A stretch of DNA of 64,000 bases from Bettongia penicillata ogilbyi (GCA_023548195.1 JAJHZJ010000252.1:4290841-4354840), one strand, 5' to 3'. Positions 51,965-63,664 are shown, counted from the stretch's first letter. Translations and numbers: made by a program. Notes: generated from the letters alone by a model not told the origin.

Positions 51965-52750
51965 CCCTATCCTGTGCATACTAAAGCATCTGCCTCCAGT
52001 GGAATAAGATGGTGCTTTATGCTAAAGAAGGATAGGAAGTTAGTCAAATTAAGAAGGAATTTAAAGTAGAGACCTTCCAAACAAGGCACCAAAGTCCAAC
52101 AGTATTAATATAGTCAAGCAAATATTGGAGGATGATAGAGGAATGAAGTTGAATAAATTACAAGTTTTATCAGCTGTCATTGTGCTTTGGAATAGCTGAA
52201 AGCCTATTGTGGAAGATTAAATCATACATTTTCTACCTTTGCTTTTTTTTTTTTTTGTCAGTGTGAGTGTTGGAGAAATATATGTTGCAGAAAAGTTTCT
52301 CACTTCTGCAGTTTATATAATACACACATGCATATGCAAAGGTTTATTTTTAAATGTATATTTATATCTGTGTTTAGGTAAATAGCATCCATGAGAAGAA
52401 TATGAATGTGTGGGCTGTGTTAGGCCTACTTATAAGTGCAAATGCTTTAATAGCCCACCCTTCTGTATCCTCTAGGGATTATACTGAAAGTAAAATACAT
52501 GAAATCATCATACATAAATTATTCCTGCCCTGGGCAAAGAAGCTTATTTTGTACACACAAGCACATACTTCCATATGCACACATCCTGATGCCATTCAGC
52601 TACAAACAGACAAAAACACAGTCACCACAATACTTGTCCAGATATGGACATTTCCTTAGTTATATATGGTGACAAGAACTGACTGAATTGGATGTATCAT
52701 AGGATTTTTATTTTTTTTAGGATTCCTATCACTTCTACACAGAATGAAAT
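51965..52750. other. Unassigned AT-rich DNA
   Basis: A 14-base T run at about 52243-52256. The 85-codon frame at 52402-52659 begins with a mildly hydrophobic MNVWAVLGLLISANALIAHP but has no other support. Confidence 0.4.
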
Positions 52751-52754
52751 ATTT

Positions 52755-52769
52755 CCCCCCCCCCCCCCC
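52755..52769. repeat. Homopolymer C15
   Basis: Fifteen consecutive cytosines, unusual in this AT-rich setting. Confidence 0.97.
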
Positions 52770-52774
52770 GGAAA

Positions 52775-53390
52775 TGTTTTGACTGAGGAAAAGATATTGG
52801 TAAAAAGTCTTCTTTCCACCATAATTCTGTGTATCCTATTTGCCAGTTTCCCCATTAAGTCAGTGATTGCCGAAAGATGGACAGCCTAAAGTATCCCCCA
52901 AGGAGACTAGATGCTGATTCATGATTAGATCACATGGGTTTCTTCCACCTTCAGCTTGGAGCAGACATACAGGCAGAGTCAAACTAGGTCAATCAATGTG
53001 GAAGTGGGGTTATCTTAAATTAGAAAATAGCTAGGACCAAAGAATATATCTAATCGATTAACTGAAGCATTAGAGGCAGAAATGAAAAGGGGTGGAAATT
53101 GGCAAGAATGGTATGTTCTAGACTCCAAGCTGCCAGTCTTTTCCTTCCTAGCCATAAACAGTTGGGAATTTCTGCCCTAGGAATCTGTAATGATTTGAAG
53201 CATTTTTCATAATGTCCCAGTCAAATTGCCTTATTAACATAAGAAACATGTCTTAAGTGTAAATATAATACTTGCTTTTAAACATAGAAAAGTTATCCAG
53301 TTGAATAGATTAAATTAGCAGAATCCAGAAGCAATTGGACCCAGTAGACTAGATAGATTCAGAGGCCCCATATCCTAAGATAACCAGAGT
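52775..53390. other. Unassigned DNA
   Basis: Nothing recognised. Confidence 0.4.
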
Positions 53391-53394
53391 CTAT

Positions 53395-54650
53395 TTTATA
53401 AGACTTCTGGGAAAACTGGAAAATAACTTGGTAGAAAGGAGATTTAGGCCAATGTCTTATACCATGTACAATAAGCTTCAAATGGAAATATGATTTAAGT
53501 ATGAATGTTTGCTTCACAAAAAATCAGGAGAGGATGGAAGTAGCTATTATTTTCAGCTATGAAGGGGGGATGGTATCCTTAACTAGATAAGGAGTTGTGA
53601 TCTCTGAGATAAGAGATATTATCTCAATTACATAAATTTGAAAAGCTCTTGTTCAAACCAAATCAATACATTTAGAATCAGAAGAGAAATAGTTCATTGG
53701 GGTAGAGGGAATCTTCACTGCATATAATTCTAATAGAGATCCAATATCTAAGACATACAGGGAACTGAGGCAACTATGGAAGAACAAGAACTATTCTCCA
53801 ATAGGTAAGTGGTCAAAAGACATGAAGACAGCTATCAAGAAATGCAAGTTATCAACAACCATAAAAAATAATTTTTCAAATCATTACTACTAAGATAAAT
53901 CCAAATTAAAATAATGTTGTTGTTTGATTTTATATTCATTGAATTAACAAAAACAACAATAAAGATGCTAAATGTCACAGTGTCTGTGAGAGGAAAGAAC
54001 TGTGAACTGATACAACTATTCTGAAAAGCAGTTTGGAACTTTTCTAAAAGAGCCACTAAACTGTACATACCTATTGATCCATATGACTAGGCAAATACCC
54101 TAAGGAGGTCAAGGACAGAAGGAAGGATCTCATATATTTTACAATATCTGTAGTAGCAATTTTGTAGTACTAAAGAAATGTGTGAGTGTTTGTCCTTCGT
54201 TGCCAAAGAAGACTATGCCATCAGAGAAATGATGACATGACTTGCACTTGATTTTGAGTGAGGGAAGGCTGTGCAGGTCACCAGCCTCACTTCTCCTCCA
54301 GAGCCATCTGAACCTAGTGACCAGATATTCATCAGGATGACTAGATATGACCCAGCATGAGGCAGTTGGGGTTAAGTGATTTGCCCAAGGTCACACAGCT
54401 AGTGAGTGTCAAGTGTATGAGGTGCGATTTGAATTCAGGTCCTCCTGACTCCTGCACTGGTGCTCTATCCACTATACCACCTAGCTGCCCCCAATAGTAA
54501 AGAAATAGAAATAGAAAAAAAACAGATATTTGCAAGTGGGAAATGGCTCAGAAAACCATGATATATGAATGTAACAGGATATTATCACACTATATTCTGG
54601 TTAAGAGGGCAGCATGAAAAATTGTTAAAAAAAACTCAGCTCTTCTACAA
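53395..54650 (+). pseudogene. L1 ORF2 C-terminal remnant with nested SINE
   Basis: A decayed plus-strand L1 segment. Around 53,800-53,850 translation gives NYSPIGKWSKDMKTAIKKCK, matching the WxKDMxxxF block near the ORF2 C-terminus. After a break come EKQFGTFLKEPLNCTYLLI and, beyond the SINE (54180-54495), GAAATGGCTCAGAAAACCAT GATATATGAA, which matches the 'mate' segment at 56468-56490. The frame is broken by many stops, so it is inactive. Confidence 0.65.
54180..54495 (-). mobile_element. Composite marsupial SINE with TSD
   Basis: Same family as 18899-19219 and 59589-59906. The head is at the right (complement of CTATCCACTATACCACCTAG CTGCCCC) and the CA-type tail at the left. Flanks ACTAAAGAAAT (54169-54179) and AGTAAAGAAAT (54496-54506) form the target-site duplication. 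Confidence 0.85.
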
Positions 54651-54654
54651 GTTC

Positions 54655-55700
54655 TCCAACAAAGATTTTAAAATAGTACCACATCAAATAATGATGAAGA
54701 AATTGAAAGAGAAGCAATAAGTTCTTTAAACCAGCCCAGGACCGGACAAAAAGAAAATCAGAAGTTTATAGAATCTTTCTACTAGAGAAGTCAATATGAA
54801 CACAAATCAGTTAGAAATCTGCCAGAAGTCTCCCAGTCTCCCAGAAGTTCTGGGACCAAAGATATTGCAGGGTACTGGAAGAGTATTGGCTCTTTACATG
54901 GTGAGCAGGAAGTCTGGAGTGAGTAGTTGGGAAAGGTCCACTGGATTCAGAAATCTGTAACTATCTGAGAACTCTAGCATAGATACGTATGTAGAGTAGG
55001 CAGTGATCTGACCTCAGCAACCTAGAGAGGAGTCCTGAGGAACTGTATGGGGAGTGGGACTAGTGACAGTGATGTCAAAAGGAAAAACAGAAAGAAAAGA
55101 TCGTCACCAAACCACTAAAAATGCAGAGAAGAGAACAGAAGGATGTTCAGAGGGAGACACAGACGAGTAGGAAGCTTTGAAATGAATATATTTTGAATTT
55201 ATCATATGCTTTTAAAAATACAAGCTGACTAATAGACATTAATGGTTTCATATACAATCTTCCTTCTGTTCTCTGTATATGGAAATCTTCGTGTTGGTGT
55301 TTGTCGAGGTCAGAATAACAATAATAGAAAGAACATTTTAAAACTCTTGCAGTATAAAAATCTGGCAAAAAATAAAATTTTCAAAGAAAGTTGGGAGAAC
55401 TAGGGACTGATAGAAAGTAAAGCAAATGGGACAATAAGGATAAAAGTGTATACAAAGACCACTGTGACATAAAGAAAAGCAACAGAGAAAGACTTCAGAG
55501 CAATGATTGATGCCAGGATCAATCATGACCAGATATTGATGGGGATGCATGCCTCCTGCCTCTCTCCAGAGAGGTGGTAGATTTGAGGAGACAAATTAGG
55601 AATACATTTCTAGATTTGGATTATATCAATTTGTTTTCCTGACTGTCTGTGCGTATGTAACAATAAGTAAATGTGTTATGGTTGAAGGAAGGATTGGACT
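54655..55700. other. Unassigned DNA
   Basis: No gene recognised. Two minus-strand frames at 55147-55550 overlap in different frames and carry no motif. Confidence 0.4.
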
Positions 55701-55704
55701 GGTG

Positions 55705-55960
55705 GAGGAGCAGCTAGGTGGCTGAGTGGATAAAGAACCAGACCTGGAGTCGAGAAGCTTCTTCTTCTTGAGTTCAAATCTGGCCTTAGACACTTACTAT
55801 TTGTGTGATCCTGGGCAAGTTATTTAACCCTATTTGCTGCAGTTTCCTCATCTGTAAAATGAGGAAGGAAATGGAAAACCAGTCCAGTATTTTTGTCAAG
55901 AAAACCCCAAAAAGAAGTCACAAAGAGTTGGAGATGATTGAAATGAGTAAACAACTATTG
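55705..55960 (+). mobile_element. Marsupial SINE, nearly full length
   Basis: GGAGCAGCTAGGTGGCTGAG TGGATAAAG head, TTCTTGAGTTCAAATCTGGC C, CCTATTTGCTGCAGTTTCCT CATC, CAAGAAAACCCCAAAAAGAA GTCAC and GATTGAAATGAGTAAACAAC tail. Confidence 0.88.
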
Positions 55961-55964
55961 GTGA

Positions 55965-56370
55965 GAGACATCAGTAGTGGGAAAATTTTGCCAAGTTACC
56001 TGGAATCTGGTCTTTTCCTCTGTCAATGTGTAGAAGAGATAGTAATGAAAGTAAAAATAAAATTGCATCAATAAATCATGGAGGGGGTAGGATATTTGTG
56101 TGCATTCATTCAAAAATCTAGCAATTAAAAGCATACAGCTACACTAAGATTTGGGGGGCACCCTATGTAGGGATAAATATATTCACACGAATGCATACAT
56201 AATATAGTGACTATTCCCTAGTCTCTGCATTTTCCCATACTTGCTACCTACTTTCTGCCACTTCTTTATCCTCTCTCTGGTATCACCCAGCCATCATTTA
56301 TAGTGAATCATGGCCAAAAGAATACCAACAAAGAGGTGCCTCCCAAATCTTCAGAAATATACTCCTGTGG
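55965..56370. other. Unassigned DNA
   Basis: Nothing recognised. Confidence 0.4.
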
Positions 56371-57037
56371 GTTGGAAAATGAACCTACACATGTACAAAA
56401 ATATTTAATGTAGCTCATTTTTTTTTGGCAAAGAATTGGAGATTGAAAGGGATGCCCATCAATTAGGAAATGGCTGAACAAGTTGTGGTTTATGATTGTG
56501 ATGGATTACTATTGTGATATAAGAAATTATCATCATGGGGACAGAGCCAAAATGGCAGCATAGAAGCAGGGACCTGCTAGAACTCTCCCTGCAAACCCCT
56601 TAAAAATCTATAAAAAATGACCCTGAAAAAATTCCGGAGCAGCAGAAGCTCCAGAAAGGCAGATTGAAGTAGATTTTCAGTCCAAAATAATCTGGAAGAT
56701 CAACAGGAAGGGTCTATCACACCAGGTTTATAGTGGAGCAAAGTTTGGTGTGGGCCATGCTGGTATGGATGGAGCTAGAGCAGGCTTTAGGGGACTGAAT
56801 TCCTGGAAGCTGCTGTGGTTTCCATACTTCTCAACCTACAAAAGTCAAAGACAGTTTTGAAAGTCAGTGGGAAGAGTCTCTCACCAGGCTGACAGGGGAG
56901 CCTGGTCTGGCCCCAGCCCAGGACCCAACCCCAGCTCCACCCTCAATCTAGCCCCAGGGTGGCATCAACCAATGCTGAAAGAGAGGCTGCCGCTGAAGCC
57001 CCCCATTTAAAAAGAGCTCAGAAATTGACTGGAAAAC

Positions 57038-58148
57038 ATGAGCAAAGAGGGGAAAAAGAAACAGACCATATATTCTTACTTTCTGTATGAAGAGGTATTT
57101 TCCTACATCATTGGTGATAAGGAAGATCAAAACATACAACCAGAGGACAACAAAGCCAAAACTCCTGTATCCAAAGCCTCCAAGAAAAATATGAATTGAT
57201 CTCATGCCATGGAAGAGCTCAAAAAGGATTTTGAAAATCAAGTAAGAGAAATAGCAGAAAAATTGAGAAGATAAATGAGAGTGATGCAAGAAAGTTATGA
57301 AAAACAAATAAACAGCCTACTAAAGGAAATCCAAAAAGTTCTGAAGAAAAATAACACCTTTAAAATTAGACTAACCTCAAGGGGAAAAGAGGCCCAAAAA
57401 GTCAACGAGTAGAAGAATATCTTAAAAAAGCAGAAGGGATAAAATGGGAAAGAAAGGTCCAAAAGTTCACTGAAGAAAAAAAAATTCCTTCAAAATTAGA
57501 ATGGAGCAAGTAGAATCTAATGACTTCATGGGAAATCAAGAAATTATAAAGCAAAACCAAAAAATGAAAAAATAGAATACAATGTGCAGTATCTCATTTG
57601 AAAAAACAGCTGATCTGGAAAATGGATCCAGGAGAGATGATTGTAAAATTATTGTACTACCTGAAAGCAATGATCAAAAAAGGAGCTTAGACATCATCTT
57701 TCAAGAAATTTTCAGGGAAAACTGCCCTGATATTCTAGAATAAGAGGGTAAAATAGAAATGAAAAAAATCCACCAAATATCTCCTGAAAGAGATTCCCAA
57801 AGGAAAACTCCTAGGAATATTGTAGCCAAAGTCCAGTTCCCAGGTCAAAGAGAAAACATTACAAGCAGCCAGAAAGAAATAATTCAAGTCCTGTAGAAGC
57901 ACAGTCAGGATAACTCAAGATCTAGCAGCTTCTACATTAAGGGATCAGAGGGCTTGAAATATGATATTCCAGAGGTTAAAGGAAATAGGACTAAAAACAA
58001 GAATCACCTACCCAGCAAAACTGATTATAATACTTTAGGGAAAAAGTGGGACTTCAATGAAATAGAAGTCTTTCAAGTATTCTTGATGAAAAGACCAGAG
58101 CTGAACAGAAAATTTGACTTGCAAATGCAAGAATCAAGAGAAGCATGA
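57038..58148 (+). pseudogene. L1-type ORF1 pseudogene
   Basis: Aligned by eye with 41338-42438. The start MSKEGKKKQTIYSYFL parallels the intact protein; HAMEELKKDFENQVREIAEK matches its coiled-coil start, and LLKEIQKVLKKNNTFKIRLT its continuation. In-frame stops appear from about 57196 onward (for example in LRR*MRVMQ), and several frameshifts follow. The C-terminal part re-opens at 57954-58148 with KWDFNEIEVFQVFLMKRPEL. No function is expected. Confidence 0.85.
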
Positions 58149-58273
58149 AAAGGTAAACAGGAAAGAAAAAGCATAAGAGAATTATTAAAGTTGAACTGTT
58201 CACATACCTACATGGAAAGATGATATTTGTAACTCATGAGACCTTTCTCAGTATTGGGATAGTTGGAGGGAAT

Positions 58274-58325
58274 ATCTGTGTGTGTGTGTGTGTGTGTGTG
58301 TATTGAGACAGAGAGAGAGAGAGAG
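58274..58325. repeat. GT and GA microsatellite in the HAL1 3' UTR
   Basis: (GT)n then TATTGAGACA and (GA)n. It occupies the position of the CA tract in the intact copy. Confidence 0.9.
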
Positions 58326-59434
58326 CACAGGATGAGATGAATATGAAGGAATGATATCTAAAAATGAAAATTAATTGTTGAGAAAATTACGTGTTGAGAG
58401 GAATGTACTAGGAGAAAGAGAAAGGAAGAGTAGAATGTAGTAAATCATCTTTTATAAAAGAGGCAAGAAAGAATTTTTACAATGGAGGGGAAGAAGAGGA
58501 AAGTGAGAGGGAATAAGTGAGCCTTCCTTTCATGAGATTTCACTTAAGATGGGGATAACATACACATTCAGTTGGGTATGGAAGTTTATCTTACCCTACA
58601 AGAAAGTAGGGGGGAAGGGGACAAGAGAGGAGGGATAATAGAAGGGATGACAGATTGGGAGAAGGGGTAATCAGAAGCAAATACTTATGTAGATGAAGAG
58701 GTCAAAGGAAAGAATAGAAGAAATGAAGGGCAGGACAGGATAGAAGTAAATATAGTTAGTCTCTCACAACATGACTGTTATGGAAATTTTTGTGTGACTA
58801 TACATATATAACCTATATAGAATTGCTTGCCTTCTCAATGAAGATGGGTGGGGAGAGGGAGGGGAAAGAATGTGAAACTCAAAACTTTTAAAATGAATAT
58901 TAAAAATTGTTTTTACATGCAGCTAGGATATAAAATAAATATGCAATGGAGTATAGAAATCTAGTTTGCCCTACAAAAAAAGTAGAAGGGAAGGGGATGG
59001 GGCGGAGTGTGATAGAGGGGAGGGCAGACTGGGGGAAAGGCTAATCAAAATACATGCTGTCCTGTGGTGGTGGTAGGAGAGTGATGGAGAGGAAATTTAA
59101 AATTCAAAATTTTGTGGAAGTGAATGTTGAAAACTAAAAATAAATAAATAAAAGGGAAAAAAATGATCAGCAGGAAGATTTCAGAAAAGCTTGGGAAGAC
59201 TTATATAAACTGAACTAAAGTGAAGTGAGCAGAACCAGGAAGACACTGTGCATACTAATAGCAACATTGCACAATGGTCAATTGTGAATGACTTAGCTCT
59301 TCTCAGCAACACAATAATCCACGATTATTTTGAATAACTTATATTGATACATGTTATCTACCTCCAGAGAAATAACTGATGGAGTCTGAATATAGATGGA
59401 AATATTTTTTAAACTTTACTTTTCTTGGTTTTGT

Positions 59435-59480
59435 GTGTCCATGTGTATATGTGCATGTGTACATGTGAGTGTGTGTATGA
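59435..59480. repeat. GT/GTAC-rich stretch in L1 3' UTR
   Basis: CCATGTGTATATGTGCATGT GTACATGTGAGTGTG. The 62- and 73-codon frames here are low-complexity. Confidence 0.75.
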
Positions 59481-59588
59481 ATTGGGGGGGTCTTGTGTCA
59501 TTTTTTTGTTTTTGCAACATGACTAATATGGAAATGTTTTGCATGACTACATATATATACTCTATATTAAATTGCTTGTCTTCTCTAG

Positions 59589-59906
59589 GAGTGTGTGTGT
59601 TCATTCTTCGTTGCTGAAAAAGACCATGCCATCAGAGAAATAATGACATGACTTGCACCTGACTTTGTTTTGAGTGAGGGAGGGCTGTACAGATCACCAG
59701 CCTCACTTCTCCTCCAGAGCCATCTGAATCTAGTGACCAGATATTCATCAGGATGGCTGGAGATGACCCAGGATGAGAAAATTGGAGTTAAGTGACTTGC
59801 CCAAGGTCACACAGCTAGTGAGTGTCAAGTGTCTGAGGTGAGATTTGAACTCAGGTCCTCCTAACTCCTTCACTGGTGCTCTATTCCCTGCACCACCTAA
59901 CTGCCC
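59589..59906 (-). mobile_element. Composite marsupial SINE with TSD
   Basis: Third copy of this family. Flanks TCTTCTCTAG (59579-59588) and TCTTCTCTAG (59907-59916) are identical. It lies in the L1 3' UTR. Confidence 0.88.
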
Positions 59907-60019
59907 TCTTCTCTAGAAGGAGGGAAGGGAAAGGGAGAAGAGAACTTGGAACTCAAAATTCTAGAAAATGAATATTAAAAATTGTTTTATATGTAATTGA
60001 GAAAAAATAAAATAACTTA

Positions 60020-60335
60020 AATTTTGAAAAAAAGAATTTGTGTTTGTGTGTATGCATGTGTCTGTTTTAAAATACATAAAGGGGGAAATCATATGCAAAT
60101 AACATAATAACTTACCTTTTAAACATTTTAAGTACCGCAGTGTCAGAGACCTGGGTAGAGTCCTGCCTCTTATACATGCAGGATGTAGGACCCTTGGCTT
60201 CAAACTTTTCCAGGGCCAAACTTTTCTTAGACTATAGGATGCAGGGAGTAGTTGCTTTATTAAAAGGGATTCCTTCATGGGCAATTCCTTATACTATTGA
60301 AATCCCTGATCTGGTCTCCAAGATTAAAGTGTTTA
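60020..60335. other. Unassigned DNA
   Basis: No gene recognised; the 67- and 107-codon opposite-strand frames overlap. Confidence 0.4.
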
Positions 60336-60339
60336 TCCT

Positions 60340-60515
60340 ATAGGAACTCATCTGAGCCTCACAATAACTCTATGAGGTGGATTCCCTTCCTGTCACTTCA
60401 TGTGAATGGAACCTGAAGCTCATAGATGGATGGAGGGACTTTCCCAGCTAAGAATAGTCTGAGGTGAGATGCTAACCTAAGTTGGCCTGACAACATCCAA
60501 CACTCTCTCTTCATT
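60340..60515 (+). mobile_element. MIR 3' half
   Basis: CTGAGCCTCACAATAACTCT ATGAGGTGGAT, GGGACTTTCCCAGCTAAGAA and GAGGTGAGATGCTAACCTAA. Confidence 0.6.
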
Positions 60516-60675
60516 ATGGTACTGTAACTCTTCATGATCGTGGGGGAAGGGGTAGGCAATGGGGACTGGGGGAGGTCGAGGAGAGAGGCAGGGAGAGGTA
60601 ATGGAAAATCTATCCATAAAGTGAAGCAAACCAACGTACCTACACTGCCTATGACTGTCAATTCCCATACAACCT

Positions 60676-60880
60676 CTCTCTCTCTGTCTCTCTGTCTCCG
60701 TCTCTCTCTCTCTCTCTGTCTGTCTCTCTCTCTCTCTGTCTCTCTCTTCCTCTCTCTGTCTTTTTATCTCTCTATCTCCTTCTGTCTTTCTGTCTCTGAC
60801 TCCTTTTCTCTCTTTCTTACTTTCTCTGTCTCTTTCTGTCACTGTCTCTGTCTCTTTTTCTCTTTCTCTTTTTTCCTGTG
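60676..60880. repeat. Long CT/TCTG pyrimidine microsatellite
   Basis: About 205 bp of almost pure pyrimidine (TCTC, TCTG units). The 115- and 149-codon frames over it (LSLSLC, RERERE) are artefacts. Confidence 0.95.
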
Positions 60881-60994
60881 ATTTTATTTCTGTTGGGAGC
60901 TCACAGTCTAGAAAATCCCTCAGCACACCATTTGTAAGGTAATTTTCTTAGAATGTTGCCTGGGCCACTGAAAGATTAAAAATCCCCATAAAGG

Positions 60995-61090
60995 TCCCTT
61001 TTGCCCATAACACAGCCAGTATGTAACAAAGGCAGAATTTGAACTTGACTCTTCCTGACTCCAAGTTCTATCCTCTATACCTTCTCCTGA
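60995..61090 (+). mobile_element. MIR 3' terminal fragment
   Basis: ACACAGCCAGTATGTAACAA AGGCAGAATTTGAACTTGAC TCTTCCTGACTCCAAG. Confidence 0.65.
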
Positions 61091-61362
61091 GAGAACCATT
61101 CCATTTGAGTCATCCTAGCTTTCAGTGCTCTTAATCCTTTTTGAAAGGACACTGTAGTCACAATTTTCATAAAATGCTGCTCCTCATATGCCTCCATCTC
61201 CCAGTTATTTCCTCATTTAAGACTGTCCTGTGACCTATTCGTTCTCCTCACTCTGTTTATCACAAGGTACCTACTTCCTAATTCTGAAAAGAAATAGAAT
61301 GACGATGAAACTGATCTAACCATGAAAAGAAAACTTTGAGAAAAAACCATCCTAAATATTAA

Positions 61363-61412
61363 ACACACACACACACACACACACCTCTCTTCACACTCAC
61401 ACACATTCACAC
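61363..61412. repeat. CA microsatellite
   Basis: (CA)n with CTCTCTTCACACTCACAC at the right. Confidence 0.92.
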
Positions 61413-61419
61413 AGAAAAT

Positions 61420-62255
61420 AGTGAAAAATGAATTAAGTGCCAAAGGATTATGTGGCTGGATTTTTCAGGTACAAAGACCTAAAGCTATTCCCCTTCAGCA
61501 CTTTGCAGAGCAGTCATATCCTGACTTCTCTTTTCTGAACCATGTTTAATTGTAGACATGTGATTGATGTGTAATTATTTAATTTCCCCATAAGGACAAA
61601 GCCACAATTGCAGAGACATCAGAATGTTTCTCAGAATCACTACTGAACTGAACTGAGTGCGTGGCAGGGTAGGCTGAGGGATATAGAAAATAATTTCAAT
61701 CATCACCTCAGGAGCTTTCCCCAAATGAGTCAAACCCCCCCCCAGAAAAGTTTGTCTGGTTGTCAAGCCTTGAAACTGAGGCTATTTCAGGAAACTAGGA
61801 CAATAAGGAATGGTAGGGGAAGTAAGAGTTAAGATTTAACCTTCACATTCTCATAATTCATTTGTGGGACTGCTGCATTAATTCCCTTTGTATATTTGGA
61901 GAAATTTAAGTTAAAAAGAAAATAAAAGAAAATAGTATGTTTTTCTTAATCAGTACAGAACTCAGCAACAGTCAGACTGGGAGATTTATATCCCTGTTTT
62001 GACTGTAAATCCTTGTATGAGTCTACTTTGTTTCTAAACGGAGAAAGTCTCCCTTTCAAGGCCTTGACTTTCAGCTGTGCTCAGGGAACAGTGTAGTTTG
62101 ACGTGTGCTGGGAAGATTCTTGGCCTTGGATACTAAGTAAGTCACCTCTCTTTTCTAACATTGATTAAATCTCATCTGAGTGGTGTGTTGCAAGCAGAGG
62201 GATGTGGAGACACCTTCGGTTCACAGATGTCATATCCTTTTCTATTCAGCCAGAA
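61420..62255. other. Unassigned DNA
   Basis: No gene recognised. A C-rich run (ACCCCCCCCCAG) lies at 61735-61744. Confidence 0.4.
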
Positions 62256-62259
62256 GCCC

Positions 62260-62680
62260 ATGGCACACCACAATTTCCAAAGAATCAAAATTATAAACGA
62301 CCCAAAAAGAAATGGAGTGACATCTGTTGGGAACAAGCAGCCTGCAGGAGATTACTAATGATGATTTGTAGGCAGGAAATAGGGCAAAATATATCATGAA
62401 GGAAATAGATAATTGGAAAATGAGGTAGGCTAATCATGTAGAGAGACTGAAGGACAAGTGATAGGTAACCTATGTGCTGCTCTGGCACCCACGAAATGTC
62501 AAAAGGCTCAGAGGTGGGGCCCCTGCACATTGGTAATTCTTTGGGGCATTAATGGGAAAATATGGCTAAATATCACATAGGATGAGAGAAGGCATGGACA
62601 GGTTGCAATCAGCCCCGATGAAGGAAGTGCCCCCATCAATGAGATCCCAGATCCATCAGTGTATTGACATGAGTAACCTT
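62260..62680 (+). pseudogene. RTE-like LINE C-terminal remnant
   Basis: Ignoring scattered stops, translation from about 62420 reads R-ANHVERLKDK, VTYVLLWHPRNVKRLRGGAP, AHW, and later GCNQPR. RTE-clade LINEs end with RWxGHVxR, then WxPRxxKRxRGRPxxRW. The order and spacing fit. Stops within RW and DKRW codons show decay. The two overlapping 65-codon frames upstream (62161-62399) may belong to it. Confidence 0.45.
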
Positions 62681-62699
62681 CAAAACTTCATAAATTAAT

Positions 62700-63490
62700 G
62701 AATCAAGTAATTCAAGGCACATGATCATACCACTCTCTAAGCTATCCCAAAACATGTGCCCCCAAGGAATTCACCCCAAAGTCACAGAAGTAACATGCTT
62801 TGTGGGGAGAGGGGCAGGGGTAGAGGAAGGTTAGAAATGGAAAGGATAATGTGTGGCATGCCATTTATGGAGAATTTGTCTGGTGGCCTCACATCTGGGA
62901 ATATTCTTTGCCCACTTAGAAAAGTCTATCTTGCCCTTAGGAAAATGCTGAAGGATTGATTTGAAAACACAACTATGGGACAAAAAACAGACTATTCCAC
63001 TGAGAGGAGGGGAATAATTGAAGTGAATTTGACCTAGTTCAGTTGTAAAGGAGACAGCACTAAAGAAGCGAGGGAGAAGAAGACTTGAAGCTATTACTGG
63101 GATCCTAGCACTGAACAATTTTTTTTTCTCTTTTCTCCCTTCTATGACCCTCATCTCAGGAAAGTCCAAACCTTGCCACCCACATCTGACAAAGTCAGGG
63201 AAACTTAGAGATGGAAAGGACCTCTGCCAAGGTTGGAACTGACTTTGAACTCAGACATGAAGCAGACATATCCCCACAAGTAGACATTCAGCCTCAGCAT
63301 GAAGGACTCCAGGGACAGGGAAATCACTATCTAATGAGGCAGCGTTTTCCATTTATTCGGGGGAGAGGGGGAAGGAGAGATTTAGGGAGGGGAACTATAA
63401 TTGGTAAGAAATTCCTTTCTCACTCTGAACCAATGTCTCTAATATTTCTTCTACATGAAATTTCTTCAAATCTTTCAAGCTTGCTATCAT
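62700..63490. other. Mostly unassigned DNA
   Basis: A MIR-like piece (GAAACTTAGAGATGGAAAGG ACCTCTGCC) lies at about 63195-63240. Other frames, such as the 112-codon minus-strand one at 62831-63169, are not recognised. Confidence 0.4.
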
Positions 63491-63499
63491 CTATCCATT

Positions 63500-63605
63500 T
63501 ATATACATATATATGTATATGTGTGTGTCCATGTAGGTATATGTACATATATGTATATATACATATATGCACACACATAAATATGTGTATATATTTATCA
63601 TGAAT
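63500..63605. repeat. TA/TG/CA microsatellite
   Basis: ATATACATATATATGTATAT GTGTG and related units, with the K/Y/I-rich end of the 130-codon frame at 63211-63603 falling inside it. Confidence 0.85.
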
Positions 63606-63664
63606 AAATATTTATATATTTCATTAAATAATTCCCAGTTATTTTAAAAATCTGTTTTATATAG

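Larger units (their letters stand above)
56536..59160 (+). mobile_element. Second HAL1-type element, degraded
   Basis: It opens GGGGACAGAGCCAAAATGGC AGCATAG, the same start as 40679 with changes in the YY1-like site. It continues through a 5' UTR, an ORF1 pseudogene and a purine-rich 3' UTR to AAATAAATAAATAAAAGGG. ORF2 is absent at the same point as in the intact copy. Flanks AAATTATCATC (56524-56534) and AAATGATCAGC (59161-59171) look like a mutated target-site duplication. Confidence 0.82.
56375..60015 (+). mobile_element. L1 3' end split by a HAL1 and a SINE
   Basis: The left part (56375-56535) encodes the ORF2 tip (CCCATCAATTAGGAAATGGC TGAACAAG, TTTATGATTGTGATGGATTA C). After a 2.6-kb HAL1, the L1 resumes at 59161 (GATCAGCAGGAAGATTTCAG, GCAGAACCAGGAAGACACTG), then its 3' UTR (GCAACATGACTAATATGGAA ATG, CTATATTAAATTGCTTGTCT TC). 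A SINE interrupts at 59589-59906, and the L1 ends with TTGGAACTCAAAATTC and an A-rich tail at about 60015. Confidence 0.78.

Noticed and set aside
52402..52659. 85-codon frame with a signal-peptide-like start
   Set aside because: The mild hydrophobic start is not followed by a recognisable domain, and the surroundings are AT-rich with no splice or promoter support.
60477..60926. 149- and 115-codon frames (RERERE / SLSLSLC)
   Set aside because: Both translate a 205-bp pyrimidine microsatellite.
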